A stretch of DNA of 64,000 bases from positions 186,001 through 250,000 of the forward strand of contig CAMVOK010000001.1 in the NCBI GenBank assembly GCA_947169115.1. Direction: 5' to 3'. The position numbers were made by a program, and so were the translations under genes. Under the pieces are notes generated by a model, which was not told the DNA's origin, did no database searches, and saw nothing but the letters and a program-made list of their open reading frames with translations. The DNA is from an uncultured Prevotellaceae bacterium (GTDB lineage Bacteria > Bacteroidota > Bacteroidia > Bacteroidales > Bacteroidaceae). Numbering within the stretch: position 1 is the first letter of the stretch; every line of letters starts with the position of its first letter. Below are positions 1-8,703 of this stretch, piece after piece.

Positions 1-1014
1 TCCACCGATGCCCAGGTCGTCACGCTCGGGTATAATATGGTGGAGGGTGGAGAGAGGAGAGTGGAGAGAGGATACATTTTCTCCCTGGGAATTATCTCCC
101 TGGGAATTATTTTGAACTGATTCATGATTTCTCTCTCCCCTCTCCTCTCTCCTCTCTCCTCTACATAAAGCGTCCAGCACCTCCGTTGTCCCGTCCGTCG
201 AATGGTTGTCGATGACAATAACGTTGAAGGGGAATGTGGTTTCCTGCGAGAGAGCAGAGCGCACGGCATCCTCGATAGTGCGAACACGGTTGCGCACAGG
301 GATGATAACGCTGGCCTCTACAGGCATTTCCTCTCGGTCAAGTATAATTTGGTTATATTCGCCGGCTGCCATGTAGGCATTTATGTGGCGTAGATGCCGG
401 GTGACGGCACGTTCCATCTCCACTTGCCGTGCTCGGTTTTGGGGATCGACATAGTCGAATTGTTTTTGTCCGCTCAGACGGGTGTCGGTCTCAACTTCTG
501 TATAGAGATATTCGTTTACATGCAGAGGCAGACATTCTTGACTTAGAAAGAGTCGTAGGTCGTATAGTCCGGCATGTTGGTAGGGATGTACCATTTCTTG
601 TTGGAAATATCGTTTCAGCCCTTCCGTGCGAATGAGAAGTAGCGAGCCCATAGCAAAGTCATCGCGCACAGATCCCAGTTGATAATCAATGAGGGGACGG
701 CGCTCACGACTGCCGTCGGGGAGCATGGTGTAGTGGTCGGAATAAAGAAGCGAGGCTCCGCTGTCGTCGGCAATAGTAACCAGACGGGTGAGAGCCTCAT
801 AACCCAGTTGCAGGGGCCATGTCTTTGTGTATATCAAAGTGTAGCGTGCCTGAGTCAGATTGGCAATCTCACTTAAAGCACGTGTAGAGAATGGAGGTTC
901 TTGGATGAAGTGTATTTTGTTGACATTCGAGTCGTTACGTAGTTGATTGACGGTGGTTTCTACCTGCGCTTCACTTTCGTAGGGAATGAAGCAATCGATG
1001 ATGGAATGAGTCAT
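1..1014 (-). CDS. Glycosyltransferase family 2-like protein, 3' end outside window; contains an in-frame low-complexity insertion
   Basis: Open minus frame from ATG (rc 1012-1014), MTHSIIDCFIPYESEAQVETTV..., to window edge with no stop (338 codons); GT2-like 'ASVIIPVRNRVRTIEDAVRSALSQ..FNVIVIDNHSTDGT'. Missing from the ORF track because no stop lies in the window. Confidence 0.85.
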   Translation of the reverse strand, partial: MTHSIIDCFIPYESEAQVETTVNQLRNDSNVNKIHFIQEPPFSTRALSEIANLTQARYTLIYTKTWPLQLGYEALTRLVTIADDSGASLLYSDHYTMLPDGSRERRPLIDYQLGSVRDDFAMGSLLLIRTEGLKRYFQQEMVHPYQHAGLYDLRLFLSQECLPLHVNEYLYTEVETDTRLSGQKQFDYVDPQNRARQVEMERAVTRHLRHINAYMAAGEYNQIILDREEMPVEASVIIPVRNRVRTIEDAVRSALSQETTFPFNVIVIDNHSTDGTTEVLDALCRGERREERGERNHESVQNNSQGDNSQGENVSSLHSPLSTLHHIIPERDDLGIGG

Positions 1015-1131
1015 ATCTTTGTTGTTTTCCTGCAAATTTACAGAAAAAGCAGGAAAGAATAAGGATTTTCTCTCATTTTTTTGTAACTTTGGATAAGTTA
1101 CTCCGTCTCGGTAAAAAAACAAACGTATTTG

Positions 1132-1163
1132 TTTTGTTCTGCGCTCGACTTTTCGTAACTTTG
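1132..1163 (+). promoter_or_regulatory. Bacteroidetes-type promoter upstream of rhaB (TTTTG-N19-TAACTTTG)
   Basis: TTTTG at 1132-1136, TAACTTTG at 1156-1163, 26 bp before the ATG at 1189. Confidence 0.6.
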
Positions 1164-1188
1164 CTATCGTGAGTAAAATGAATCGCTA

Positions 1189-2691
1189 ATGATGAAAAAG
1201 TATTTTTTAGCTGTAGATCTTGGTGCTACCAGTGGACGCACGGTGTTGTCGTCTTTCGATGGGGAGCGAGTTTTCATGCGTGAGTTCACGCGTTTCCGTA
1301 ATCCCCAGATACCTATTTCCGGACATCTTTTCTGGAATCTGCCTCATCTTTACAACGAGATTCTTGTTGCACTTCGACAAGTGGCTGAGGAGGGTATTAC
1401 ACTGACAAGTATTGGAATTGATACGTGGGGTGTGGATGTGGCCTTCTTTGGAAAGGATGGTCAACTGTTAGGCTTGCCTTACTGCTATCGTGACAGTCAT
1501 ACAGACGGAGCGGTGGAACGTTTCTTTCAAGAATACATGCCAGCCCGGGAATTATATGACCGTACCGGTATTCAGTTTATGCCTTTCAACACCCTGTTCC
1601 AGCTCGAAACGCTACGCCGTAATGGGTGCACCGCCCTTGATGTGGCTGAAAAGATACTTTTCATTCCAGATGCTCTCACATATATGCTCACGGGCAAAAA
1701 CGTCTGTGAATACACCATCCTGAGCACCAGCCAGATGCTCAACCCACAAACGGGCGACATTGACGAGGACCTGTTGGGTACGTTGCGACTGGGTCGCAAC
1801 AAACTGGGTACCCTCGTCCAGCCTGGCCACTGCGCTGGCACCCTTACTCCACAAGTCCAGACCGCTACGGGGCTTGGTCCTGTGCCCGTGGTCTGTGTAG
1901 CAGGACATGACACGGCTTCGGCCGTAGCAGCTGTGCCTGCGGAGGATGAGGATTATGCTTACCTGTCCTGTGGAACATGGTCACTTCTGGGCATTGAGAG
2001 CCGTCACGCCATCATTAATGATAAGAGTTTTGAACATAATTTCACCAATGAGGGTGGATTGGACGGTACGACACGTTTCCTGAAGAACATCTGCGGACTA
2101 TGGCTCTTTGAGAATTGCCGCCGCGAGTTTAGCCAAATGGTAAATGGTAAATGGTCTAATGGTCAATGTACTGATATCCCACAGGATGTAAACGAACTGA
2201 ATGCCCTGTGTCACACCTCGTCGTATGACGGACTTATTCAGCCTGACGACCCAATGTTTGCCCATCCCGACAGCATGACTGCAGCCATACGTCGGTTCTG
2301 CAATCTGACCAACCAACCGGAACCAGAGTGCGCCGCCGACTATGTGCGTTGTATCTTCCGCTCGTTGGCACTCCGGTATCGTCAGATATTGGAAATCCTC
2401 GATGAAATGGCTGATTTCAATATCCGGAAACTCCATGTCATTGGTGGAGGTTCGTTGAACGTCCATTTGATGCAGATGACAGCCGATGCAACGGGATTAC
2501 CTGTCATTGCAGGGCCTGCCGAAGGTACGGCATTGGGTAATACTATGGTTCAGGTACGTACTGCTGGAGGAGTAGGTTCGCTGGCAGACATGCGTCGCAT
2601 TGTTGCAAAGAGTGTGGAACTGAAGACTTACATGCCCAACCATACCCCCGAGTGGGATGCTGCCTATGAGCGGTTCCTGGGCTTGGCGTGA
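1189..2691 (+). CDS. rhaB: Rhamnulokinase (FGGY family)
   Basis: 500 aa; 'AVDLGATSGRTVLSSFDGER', 'GIDTWGVDVAFFGKDG', 'VAGHDTASAVAAVP', 'HVIGGGSLN'; followed by rhaD and rhaM. Confidence 0.93.
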   Translation: MMKKYFLAVDLGATSGRTVLSSFDGERVFMREFTRFRNPQIPISGHLFWNLPHLYNEILVALRQVAEEGITLTSIGIDTWGVDVAFFGKDGQLLGLPYCYRDSHTDGAVERFFQEYMPARELYDRTGIQFMPFNTLFQLETLRRNGCTALDVAEKILFIPDALTYMLTGKNVCEYTILSTSQMLNPQTGDIDEDLLGTLRLGRNKLGTLVQPGHCAGTLTPQVQTATGLGPVPVVCVAGHDTASAVAAVPAEDEDYAYLSCGTWSLLGIESRHAIINDKSFEHNFTNEGGLDGTTRFLKNICGLWLFENCRREFSQMVNGKWSNGQCTDIPQDVNELNALCHTSSYDGLIQPDDPMFAHPDSMTAAIRRFCNLTNQPEPECAADYVRCIFRSLALRYRQILEILDEMADFNIRKLHVIGGGSLNVHLMQMTADATGLPVIAGPAEGTALGNTMVQVRTAGGVGSLADMRRIVAKSVELKTYMPNHTPEWDAAYERFLGLA

Positions 2692-2772
2692 AGATTTGTT
2701 TTTTTCCTTGCGTCGCTCCGTCCTCCCATTATTCCGAATATCTGAAACAATAAATCTAATAATATCAACATT

Positions 2773-4203
2773 ATGAGTAAACCATTAGTTGAAACCAAAG
2801 CCCGTGTGGGGGTGTTCTCCATAGCCCTGCAGGCTTATCTGCCCCAGTTTCCCCAGCTTGTGCCCGAATTCGAGGCCCAGTATGAAGCATTCAAGCAAAC
2901 CTTGCCCGACACGATAGAACTCGTGGACGGTGGTATGGTCACCACCAAGGAACAGTCGATGGCCGCCGGTGACAAGTTTCGTGCAGCCGACGTCGATCTC
3001 GTCATCCTGCAGATGCTCACTTACTGTACCTCCTACAATATGTTGCCCGCCGTGCGCGACCTGGACGTGCCCGTGATTATCGTGAACGTGCAGAAGAAAC
3101 TGGCTCCCGACTATGCCAAGACCGACATACCTACATGGCTGGGTGAACTTTATGCCTGCGGTGCCATCGGTGAGATGGTGGCTGACCTGAACCGTGCCGG
3201 CAAGCGCTCGGCCGTCATCACTGGTGTGGTGGAAGGCGGTGACCCCGAGGTACAGCGCGAAATAGACGACTGGTGTCGCGCCGCTCAGGTACGCCGCCGT
3301 TTCCGCGATACCAACATTGCCCAGATAGGCCGTCCCTATCCCGGCATGATGGACCTGTACATCGACGAAACTAATCTCTACCACCGCATGTTTGTCTATA
3401 CCAAGCAGTTCGATTGGGAGAAGATGTGGGCCATTGCCGACAATATTACTGACGAAGCGGCCATTCGCCAGAAAGCTGAGGACATATTGGCTACGTTCGA
3501 CATCGAAGGCGGCGGCACCGTGGAGAAGGTGTGGGACATGGCCAAGTATGTGGTAGCATTCGAACAGTGGGTGAAGGACGAACGTCTGGGCATGATAGCC
3601 TCCCACTATGACGGCTTTGCCCAGGGTGTGGCAGGGAAACTCGACTCCATGCTCATCCCGGCTTTCTCCATGCTCATCAAGCAGCACACGGCCTGCGCTG
3701 TGGAGGGCGACATGAAGGTGGCCATGGCCATGAGCATTTTGAAGACCATTAGCGGCACAGGTACGCTGGCCGAGATGTACTCGATAGACTTCCCGAAGGA
3801 CATCTGCATCATCGGTCACTCCGGCTCGGGCGACTTCGATATCTCGCAGGCTCGCAAGCCGACGATGAAGATTGTGCCTGTGTTCCACGGAAAGAGCGGC
3901 GGTGGCTACCTCACGCAGTTCTATCCCCCTACGGGTCCCGTCACCTACCTGGCCATCACGCAGGACAAGAACGGTGTGTTCAAGTTTGTCGTAGCCGAGG
4001 GCGTGAACGAGGAGGGTCCCATCTTCATGTTTGGCGATACCAACATGCGCACCAAGTTCTCGCTGCCCTGTCGCGAGTTCGTGAACAAGTGGAGCGAGAC
4101 CGGACCTACTCATCACATGGCAGCCGCCGTGGGGCATCACATCGACACCCTGCTGAAGGTGGCCAAGATCTTCAATATTGAGTGTGAGGTCGTGTGCCGC
4201 TGA
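2773..4203 (+). CDS. L-fucose/L-arabinose isomerase superfamily protein, probable sugar isomerase of the rhamnose operon
   Basis: 476 aa with AI/FI-like features ('VDLVILQMLTYCTSYNMLPAVRDLDVPVIIVNVQ', 'HTACAVEGDMKVAMAMSIL'); not canonical RhaA. Confidence 0.8.
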   Translation: MSKPLVETKARVGVFSIALQAYLPQFPQLVPEFEAQYEAFKQTLPDTIELVDGGMVTTKEQSMAAGDKFRAADVDLVILQMLTYCTSYNMLPAVRDLDVPVIIVNVQKKLAPDYAKTDIPTWLGELYACGAIGEMVADLNRAGKRSAVITGVVEGGDPEVQREIDDWCRAAQVRRRFRDTNIAQIGRPYPGMMDLYIDETNLYHRMFVYTKQFDWEKMWAIADNITDEAAIRQKAEDILATFDIEGGGTVEKVWDMAKYVVAFEQWVKDERLGMIASHYDGFAQGVAGKLDSMLIPAFSMLIKQHTACAVEGDMKVAMAMSILKTISGTGTLAEMYSIDFPKDICIIGHSGSGDFDISQARKPTMKIVPVFHGKSGGGYLTQFYPPTGPVTYLAITQDKNGVFKFVVAEGVNEEGPIFMFGDTNMRTKFSLPCREFVNKWSETGPTHHMAAAVGHHIDTLLKVAKIFNIECEVVCR

Positions 4204-4240
4204 GAATTTGTCATAACGAGATTATGTAATAACGACAAGA

Positions 4241-5566
4241 ATGGCTAAAAAAGGAAGTTTGAAAAGCACCCTGGCGGTGTCTCTCAACAACTATCTCGAT
4301 GCGGGTGCCATTGTAGCAGGAGCCAGCGGCATAACGCTATGGAAAAACTACTTAGGACTGAGTGAAATGCACCTTGGTTGGCTCAATGCCATCAGTGCCA
4401 ACGCTTTGGGAGCTGCCATCGGTGCCATCATCGGCGGTTTTCTTGCCGACAGGTTCGGACGCAAGTTTATCTTCACGTACAACCTGTTGGTGTACATGTT
4501 GGGAGTGTTGATAATCATGTTTTCTGTCAATTTCCCGATGTTGCTCTGCGGTTTCCTCATTACTGGCATATCTGTTGGCGTAGGTGTGCCAGCTTCGTGG
4601 ACATACATATCCGAGAGTTCGGAGGTTAACAACCGTGGGCGCAATATCTGCATCTCTCAGATGTCATGGGGTGTAGGCCCTATGGTGATTCTACTTTTTG
4701 GTATGTTCTTTGCTCCTGGTGGATATCTGTATGATATAGTAGAATCGTTGGCTCACACTGTTATTGGTGCAGATGCAGCTATTGCAGCCGTAGAGGTATT
4801 CAGTTCTCGTGTGGTTTTCTTTACCCTCTTTGTTGTTGCTTTCATTGCTTGGAACCTGCAACGCCAACTGGAGGAAAGTGCCGAGTTTAAAGCAAACAAG
4901 GAGGAGAAGAAGAGTGGCATTGTGGAAAACATCAAAGTGTTGTTTACCAACAAGATTGCAGTTAAAACTGTTGCGTTCCTTGCCATCATCTACCTCACAT
5001 GGAACCTTGTGGCCTCTGTGATGGGTTTCTTCCTGCCTCATATTTATGAGACGGCTGGTGGCGTAAGTAACGAGCAGGCTAACTGGCTGAGTTGTGTCCT
5101 GTGGTTCTGCACTGTTGTTACCACGGCAGTTCTTTCTAAGTATATAGACCGCACAAGTCATAAGTTCATATATGTACTTGGTCTGCTCATAGCCATATCA
5201 CCTTGGGCTATGGTTGTCAGTACAGGTATCGGCAGTACGACCTCTCTTTGGGCCTTTGCAATACTGTGGGGTATCGAAGGAGGTCTGAGTGTACAGATAT
5301 TTTATGCACTGTGGGGCAGTGAGCTGTTCCCTGCAAAGTTTCGTGCTGGTGCCCAAGGCTTGATGTTCTTCCTTGTTCGGGGCTTGTCAGCAGTATGGGG
5401 ACTTGTCTTCACCTACATCTACGGTGAAAATGGTGAGGGCTTCACCCTTGCTGCATGGTGCATGATTGTTCTGCTGTTGCTCTCCCTCATCGTAGGTGTG
5501 ATAGGTGCTCCCAACACACGGGGAAAATCGCTGGAGCAAATCACGATGGAAAGATATGGGGAATAG
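4241..5566 (+). CDS. MFS transporter, sugar-porter type
   Basis: 441 aa hydrophobic; 'GGFLADRFGRKFIF', 'WGSELFPAKFRAGAQG'; within the rhamnose operon. Confidence 0.85.
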   Translation: MAKKGSLKSTLAVSLNNYLDAGAIVAGASGITLWKNYLGLSEMHLGWLNAISANALGAAIGAIIGGFLADRFGRKFIFTYNLLVYMLGVLIIMFSVNFPMLLCGFLITGISVGVGVPASWTYISESSEVNNRGRNICISQMSWGVGPMVILLFGMFFAPGGYLYDIVESLAHTVIGADAAIAAVEVFSSRVVFFTLFVVAFIAWNLQRQLEESAEFKANKEEKKSGIVENIKVLFTNKIAVKTVAFLAIIYLTWNLVASVMGFFLPHIYETAGGVSNEQANWLSCVLWFCTVVTTAVLSKYIDRTSHKFIYVLGLLIAISPWAMVVSTGIGSTTSLWAFAILWGIEGGLSVQIFYALWGSELFPAKFRAGAQGLMFFLVRGLSAVWGLVFTYIYGENGEGFTLAAWCMIVLLLLSLIVGVIGAPNTRGKSLEQITMERYGE

Positions 5567-5606
5567 CCCCTACCCCTTAACCCTCCCCGAGGGGAGGGAG
5601 TATATA
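5565..5606 (+). repeat. REP-like dyad, copy A1
   Basis: AGCCCCTACCCCTTAACCCTCCCCGAGGGGAGGGAGTATATA with CCCTCCCC-GA-GGGGAGGG hairpin, overlapping the MFS stop codon; resembles the reverse complement of 5683-5722. Confidence 0.75.
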
Positions 5607-5655
5607 CACACATAAAGAATCATAAAAGATAATAAACATCTAAATCTATTTTATA

Positions 5656-6528
5656 ATGAATATCACACAATCTTCAAACGCAACTACTCCCCTCCATCGG
5701 GAGGGGCAGGGGGGTGGGGTCTCTATATTGGAAGGCCGCCCCGCACTGAGGGCTGAAGTAGAAAAAGTGGCCGAAGTGGCTGGATACCTCTGGCAAAAGG
5801 GATGGGCCGAAAGAAACGGTGGCAACATCACCGTGAACGTAACAGAATATATCGACGATGAGGTACGTCAGATGCCAGCTATTGGTCCTGTGACCCCCAT
5901 CGGACTAACCTTGCCCCACCTGAAAGGGTGTTACTTCTATTGTAAGGGAACGAACATGCGTATGCGCGACCTTGCCCGTCGTCCGATGGAGAACGGCAGC
6001 ATCATCCGCATCCTCGATGATTGTGCTTCATATGAGATGATAGCCGACAATCCTGTGCGTCCTACCTCGGAACTGCCCAGTCATTTGGCTGTACACAATT
6101 ATCTTTTGGCAAAGGGTTCGCCCTATCGTGCCTCCGTACACACCCATCCCATCGAGCTCGTGGCTTTGACCCACAGCCAGAAGTGGATGAATAAGGATGT
6201 GGCCACACGTATGCTCTGGTCGATGATTCCCGAAACGAAGGCTTTCTGTCCTCGTGGCTTGGGTATGGTGCCCTACATGCTGCCCAGTAGCACAGAACTG
6301 GCCGAGGCTACCATCCGCACCATTGACGACGATTACGATGTAGTGATGTGGGAAAAACACGGTGTTTTTGCCGTTGATGTTGATGTAATGGCTGCCTTCG
6401 ACCAAATTGATGTCCTCAACAAGAGTGCACTCATCTACATCCAGAGTCGTGCTCTCGGCCACGAGCCAGAAGGTATGAGCGACGAACAAATGGCAGAAAT
6501 GAGTCGTGCGTTTAATCTTCCGAAATAA
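5656..6528 (+). CDS. rhaD: Rhamnulose-1-phosphate aldolase
   Basis: 290 aa; 'GYLWQKGWAERNGGNITVN', 'TSELPSHLAVHNYLLAKGSPYRASVHTHPIELVALTH'. Confidence 0.95.
   Translation: MNITQSSNATTPLHREGQGGGVSILEGRPALRAEVEKVAEVAGYLWQKGWAERNGGNITVNVTEYIDDEVRQMPAIGPVTPIGLTLPHLKGCYFYCKGTNMRMRDLARRPMENGSIIRILDDCASYEMIADNPVRPTSELPSHLAVHNYLLAKGSPYRASVHTHPIELVALTHSQKWMNKDVATRMLWSMIPETKAFCPRGLGMVPYMLPSSTELAEATIRTIDDDYDVVMWEKHGVFAVDVDVMAAFDQIDVLNKSALIYIQSRALGHEPEGMSDEQMAEMSRAFNLPK
5683..5722 (-). repeat. REP-like dyad, copy B1, inside the rhaD N-terminus
   Basis: ACTACTCCCCTCCATCGGGAGGGGCAGGGGGGTGGGGTCT; hairpin CCCCTCC-ATC-GGGAGGGG; inverted relative to A1; encodes TTPLHREGQGGGVS. Confidence 0.75.
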
Positions 6529-6540
6529 TATAACAGAATG

Positions 6541-6675
6541 GAAGGGAAGTTAAAGGGGAGTTAAAAGGACGATAGTATTAGACTGGGTAAAACGCCCTAC
6601 AAAAGTGTCGTCCCTTTAACTTCCAAGGCCTGAAAGGCCGATAACTTCCCTTTAACTTCCTTTTAACTCCTTTTT
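6541..6675. repeat. Modular 'ttaactcc' palindromic element, copy 1, with 47-bp core
   Basis: GGAAGTTAAAGGGGAGTTAAAAGGAC ... GTCCCTTTAACTTCC flanking core 6567-6613 (GTATTAGACTGG); then GGCCTGAAAGGCCGATAACTTCC. Related to 51150-51330. Confidence 0.75.
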
Positions 6676-6680
6676 ACACC

Positions 6681-6998
6681 ATGAAACGCTTTGCATTCAA
6701 GATGTTCCTCAAGCCTGGCTTTGAGGATGAGTACCAGAGACGGCATGCCGCCATCTGGCCAGAACTGAAACAAATGATTAAGGACCAGGGTGTGGGCAAC
6801 TACAGTATCTACTGGGACCGCGACACCAACATTCTTTTCGCTTATCAGGAATGTTCGGGTGAAGGGAACTCGCAGGATACCACTCAGGTAGATCCCATCA
6901 CCCAACGCTGGTGGGACATGATGGCCGACATAATGGAGACGAATCCCGACAATTCGCCTGTCACCATCCCCCTGCCCGAACTCTTCCACATGGATTAA
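6681..6998 (+). CDS. rhaM: L-rhamnose mutarotase
   Basis: 105 aa; 'KRFAFKMFLKPGFEDEYQRRHAAIWPELKQMIKDQGVGNYSIYWD'. Confidence 0.93.
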   Translation: MKRFAFKMFLKPGFEDEYQRRHAAIWPELKQMIKDQGVGNYSIYWDRDTNILFAYQECSGEGNSQDTTQVDPITQRWWDMMADIMETNPDNSPVTIPLPELFHMD

Positions 6999-7213
6999 CT
7001 TTATTCCTCATGTACGAAACAGGGATGGTCACATTGTGCGACCTTCCCTGTTTTTGTATTATATAGTCTTGGACTGGAATTCAAGGTTTTACTTATTCAG
7101 TAGTTATCGGAGATGAGAGACTTCCTGTGGAAAAATCTTTGGTGATGGTTTGCTCATGCCATATTTTATATTTACCTTTGTCTTGTATAGATGTATATTT
7201 GAAGGAGACATAA

Positions 7214-8638
7214 GTGCGCCAGTACATAGCTATAGACTTGAAGTCGTTCTACGCCTCTGTAGAGTGTGTGGAAAGGGGACTCGACCCACTGACCACCAAT
7301 CTTGTGGTGGCGGATGAGTCGCGCACGGACAAGACCATCTGCCTGGCTGTGAGCCCTGCACTGAAGCGGTTTGGCATTCCTGGACGGGCACGATTGTTTG
7401 AGGTCCGTCAGAAGGCGAGGAGGGTGCCGTTCATCATTGCTCCGCCGCGCATGAAATTTTATATTGAGTACAGCACGCGCATTTATCAAATATACCTGCG
7501 CTATGTATCGGCAGAGGACATACATGTCTATAGCATAGACGAGGTGATGATGGATGTGACGAATTACCTTGCCACATACAAGATGACGGCGCAGCAGTTG
7601 GCAAAGCGCATGGTGCAGGATGTGTTGGCAGAAACGGGTATTACCGCTACGGTGGGCATTGGCACGAATCTCTATCTTTGTAAGGTGGCCATGGACATCA
7701 TGGCCAAACATGCCCAGCCGGATGAGGATGGGGTGCGCATGGCTGAACTGGACGAGATGTCGTATCGTCGCCAATTGTGGAATCACCGTCCGCTTACCGA
7801 TTTTTGGCGTGTGGGACGTGGAATAGCTTCTAAGTTGGCTTTCTATGGTATTGATACGATGGGAAGATTGGCACGCATGTCGATACGGAACGAGGAGTTG
7901 CTATACCGAATGTTTGGGGTGAATGCCGAGCTCCTTATCGACCATGCCTGGGGATGGGAGCCATGCACGATAGACTACATCAAACGGTATCGGCCTGAGA
8001 CAAACTCCTTCTCCAGCGGTCAGGTGCTGACGGAACCTTACACGTTGGAGAAAGCCCGTGTGGTGGTGCAGGAGATGGCCGACGGTATGTCGCTGCAGTT
8101 GGTGAGCAAACGTTTGGTTTGTGACCAAATTACGCTCTATGTGGGTTACGATGTTGAGAATGTAAAATCTCAAATGTCAGATGGAGGACGTAAAACGGGA
8201 AATGGCTATGATGGTGATATTGTGAGGGATTACTATGGCCGACTGGTTCCCAAGCCTGCCCATGGTATGGCTAATCTTAAAGAACCGACTTCATCGATGC
8301 AGATTATCACGGAGGCTACACTGGAGATATTCGACCGTATCGTAAACCCTTCGCTATTCATACGGAGGCTCAACTTGACGGTCAATCATGTGGTAGCCGA
8401 GGAAACACTTTGTAAAAACATCCAGCCCTGCCAACTTGATTTGTTTACCGACTATGAGGCACTGGCACGGGAGAAAGAGAAGCAAGAAATGTCGTTGGCC
8501 AAGGAACGCCGACTGCAGGAAGCACGACTGAAAATTAAGGAGCGTTTTGGAAAGAATGCCATATTGCGTGGCTTGAATTTTGCCGAAGGAGCCACGGCCA
8601 AAGAGAGAAACAGGCAGATAGGAGGACACAAGGCGTGA
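7214..8638 (+). CDS. Y-family DNA polymerase (UmuC/UvrX-like), GTG start
   Basis: 474 aa; 'YIAIDLKSFYASVECVERGLDP', 'YSIDEVMMDVTNYL', 'TATVGIGTNLYLCKVAMDIMAK'; purine-rich RBS gaaggaga before GTG. Confidence 0.9.
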   Translation: MRQYIAIDLKSFYASVECVERGLDPLTTNLVVADESRTDKTICLAVSPALKRFGIPGRARLFEVRQKARRVPFIIAPPRMKFYIEYSTRIYQIYLRYVSAEDIHVYSIDEVMMDVTNYLATYKMTAQQLAKRMVQDVLAETGITATVGIGTNLYLCKVAMDIMAKHAQPDEDGVRMAELDEMSYRRQLWNHRPLTDFWRVGRGIASKLAFYGIDTMGRLARMSIRNEELLYRMFGVNAELLIDHAWGWEPCTIDYIKRYRPETNSFSSGQVLTEPYTLEKARVVVQEMADGMSLQLVSKRLVCDQITLYVGYDVENVKSQMSDGGRKTGNGYDGDIVRDYYGRLVPKPAHGMANLKEPTSSMQIITEATLEIFDRIVNPSLFIRRLNLTVNHVVAEETLCKNIQPCQLDLFTDYEALAREKEKQEMSLAKERRLQEARLKIKERFGKNAILRGLNFAEGATAKERNRQIGGHKA

Positions 8639-8641
8639 GCT

Positions 8642-8703
8642 TAATTCAATGCATAATTCATAATTCATAATTCACAATGCATAATTCACAATTCACAATT
8701 CAT
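8642..8703 (+). repeat. Heptameric tandem array (AATTCAC/AATTCAT, AATGCAT variants)
   Basis: AATTCAT AATTCAT AATTCAC AATGCAT AATTCAC AATTCAC AATTCAT, running into the next start codon. Confidence 0.85.

Noticed and set aside
2785-4140. 451-aa minus-strand ORF
   Set aside because: Exactly antisense to the isomerase gene; His-rich codon-shadow composition and no recognisable domain.
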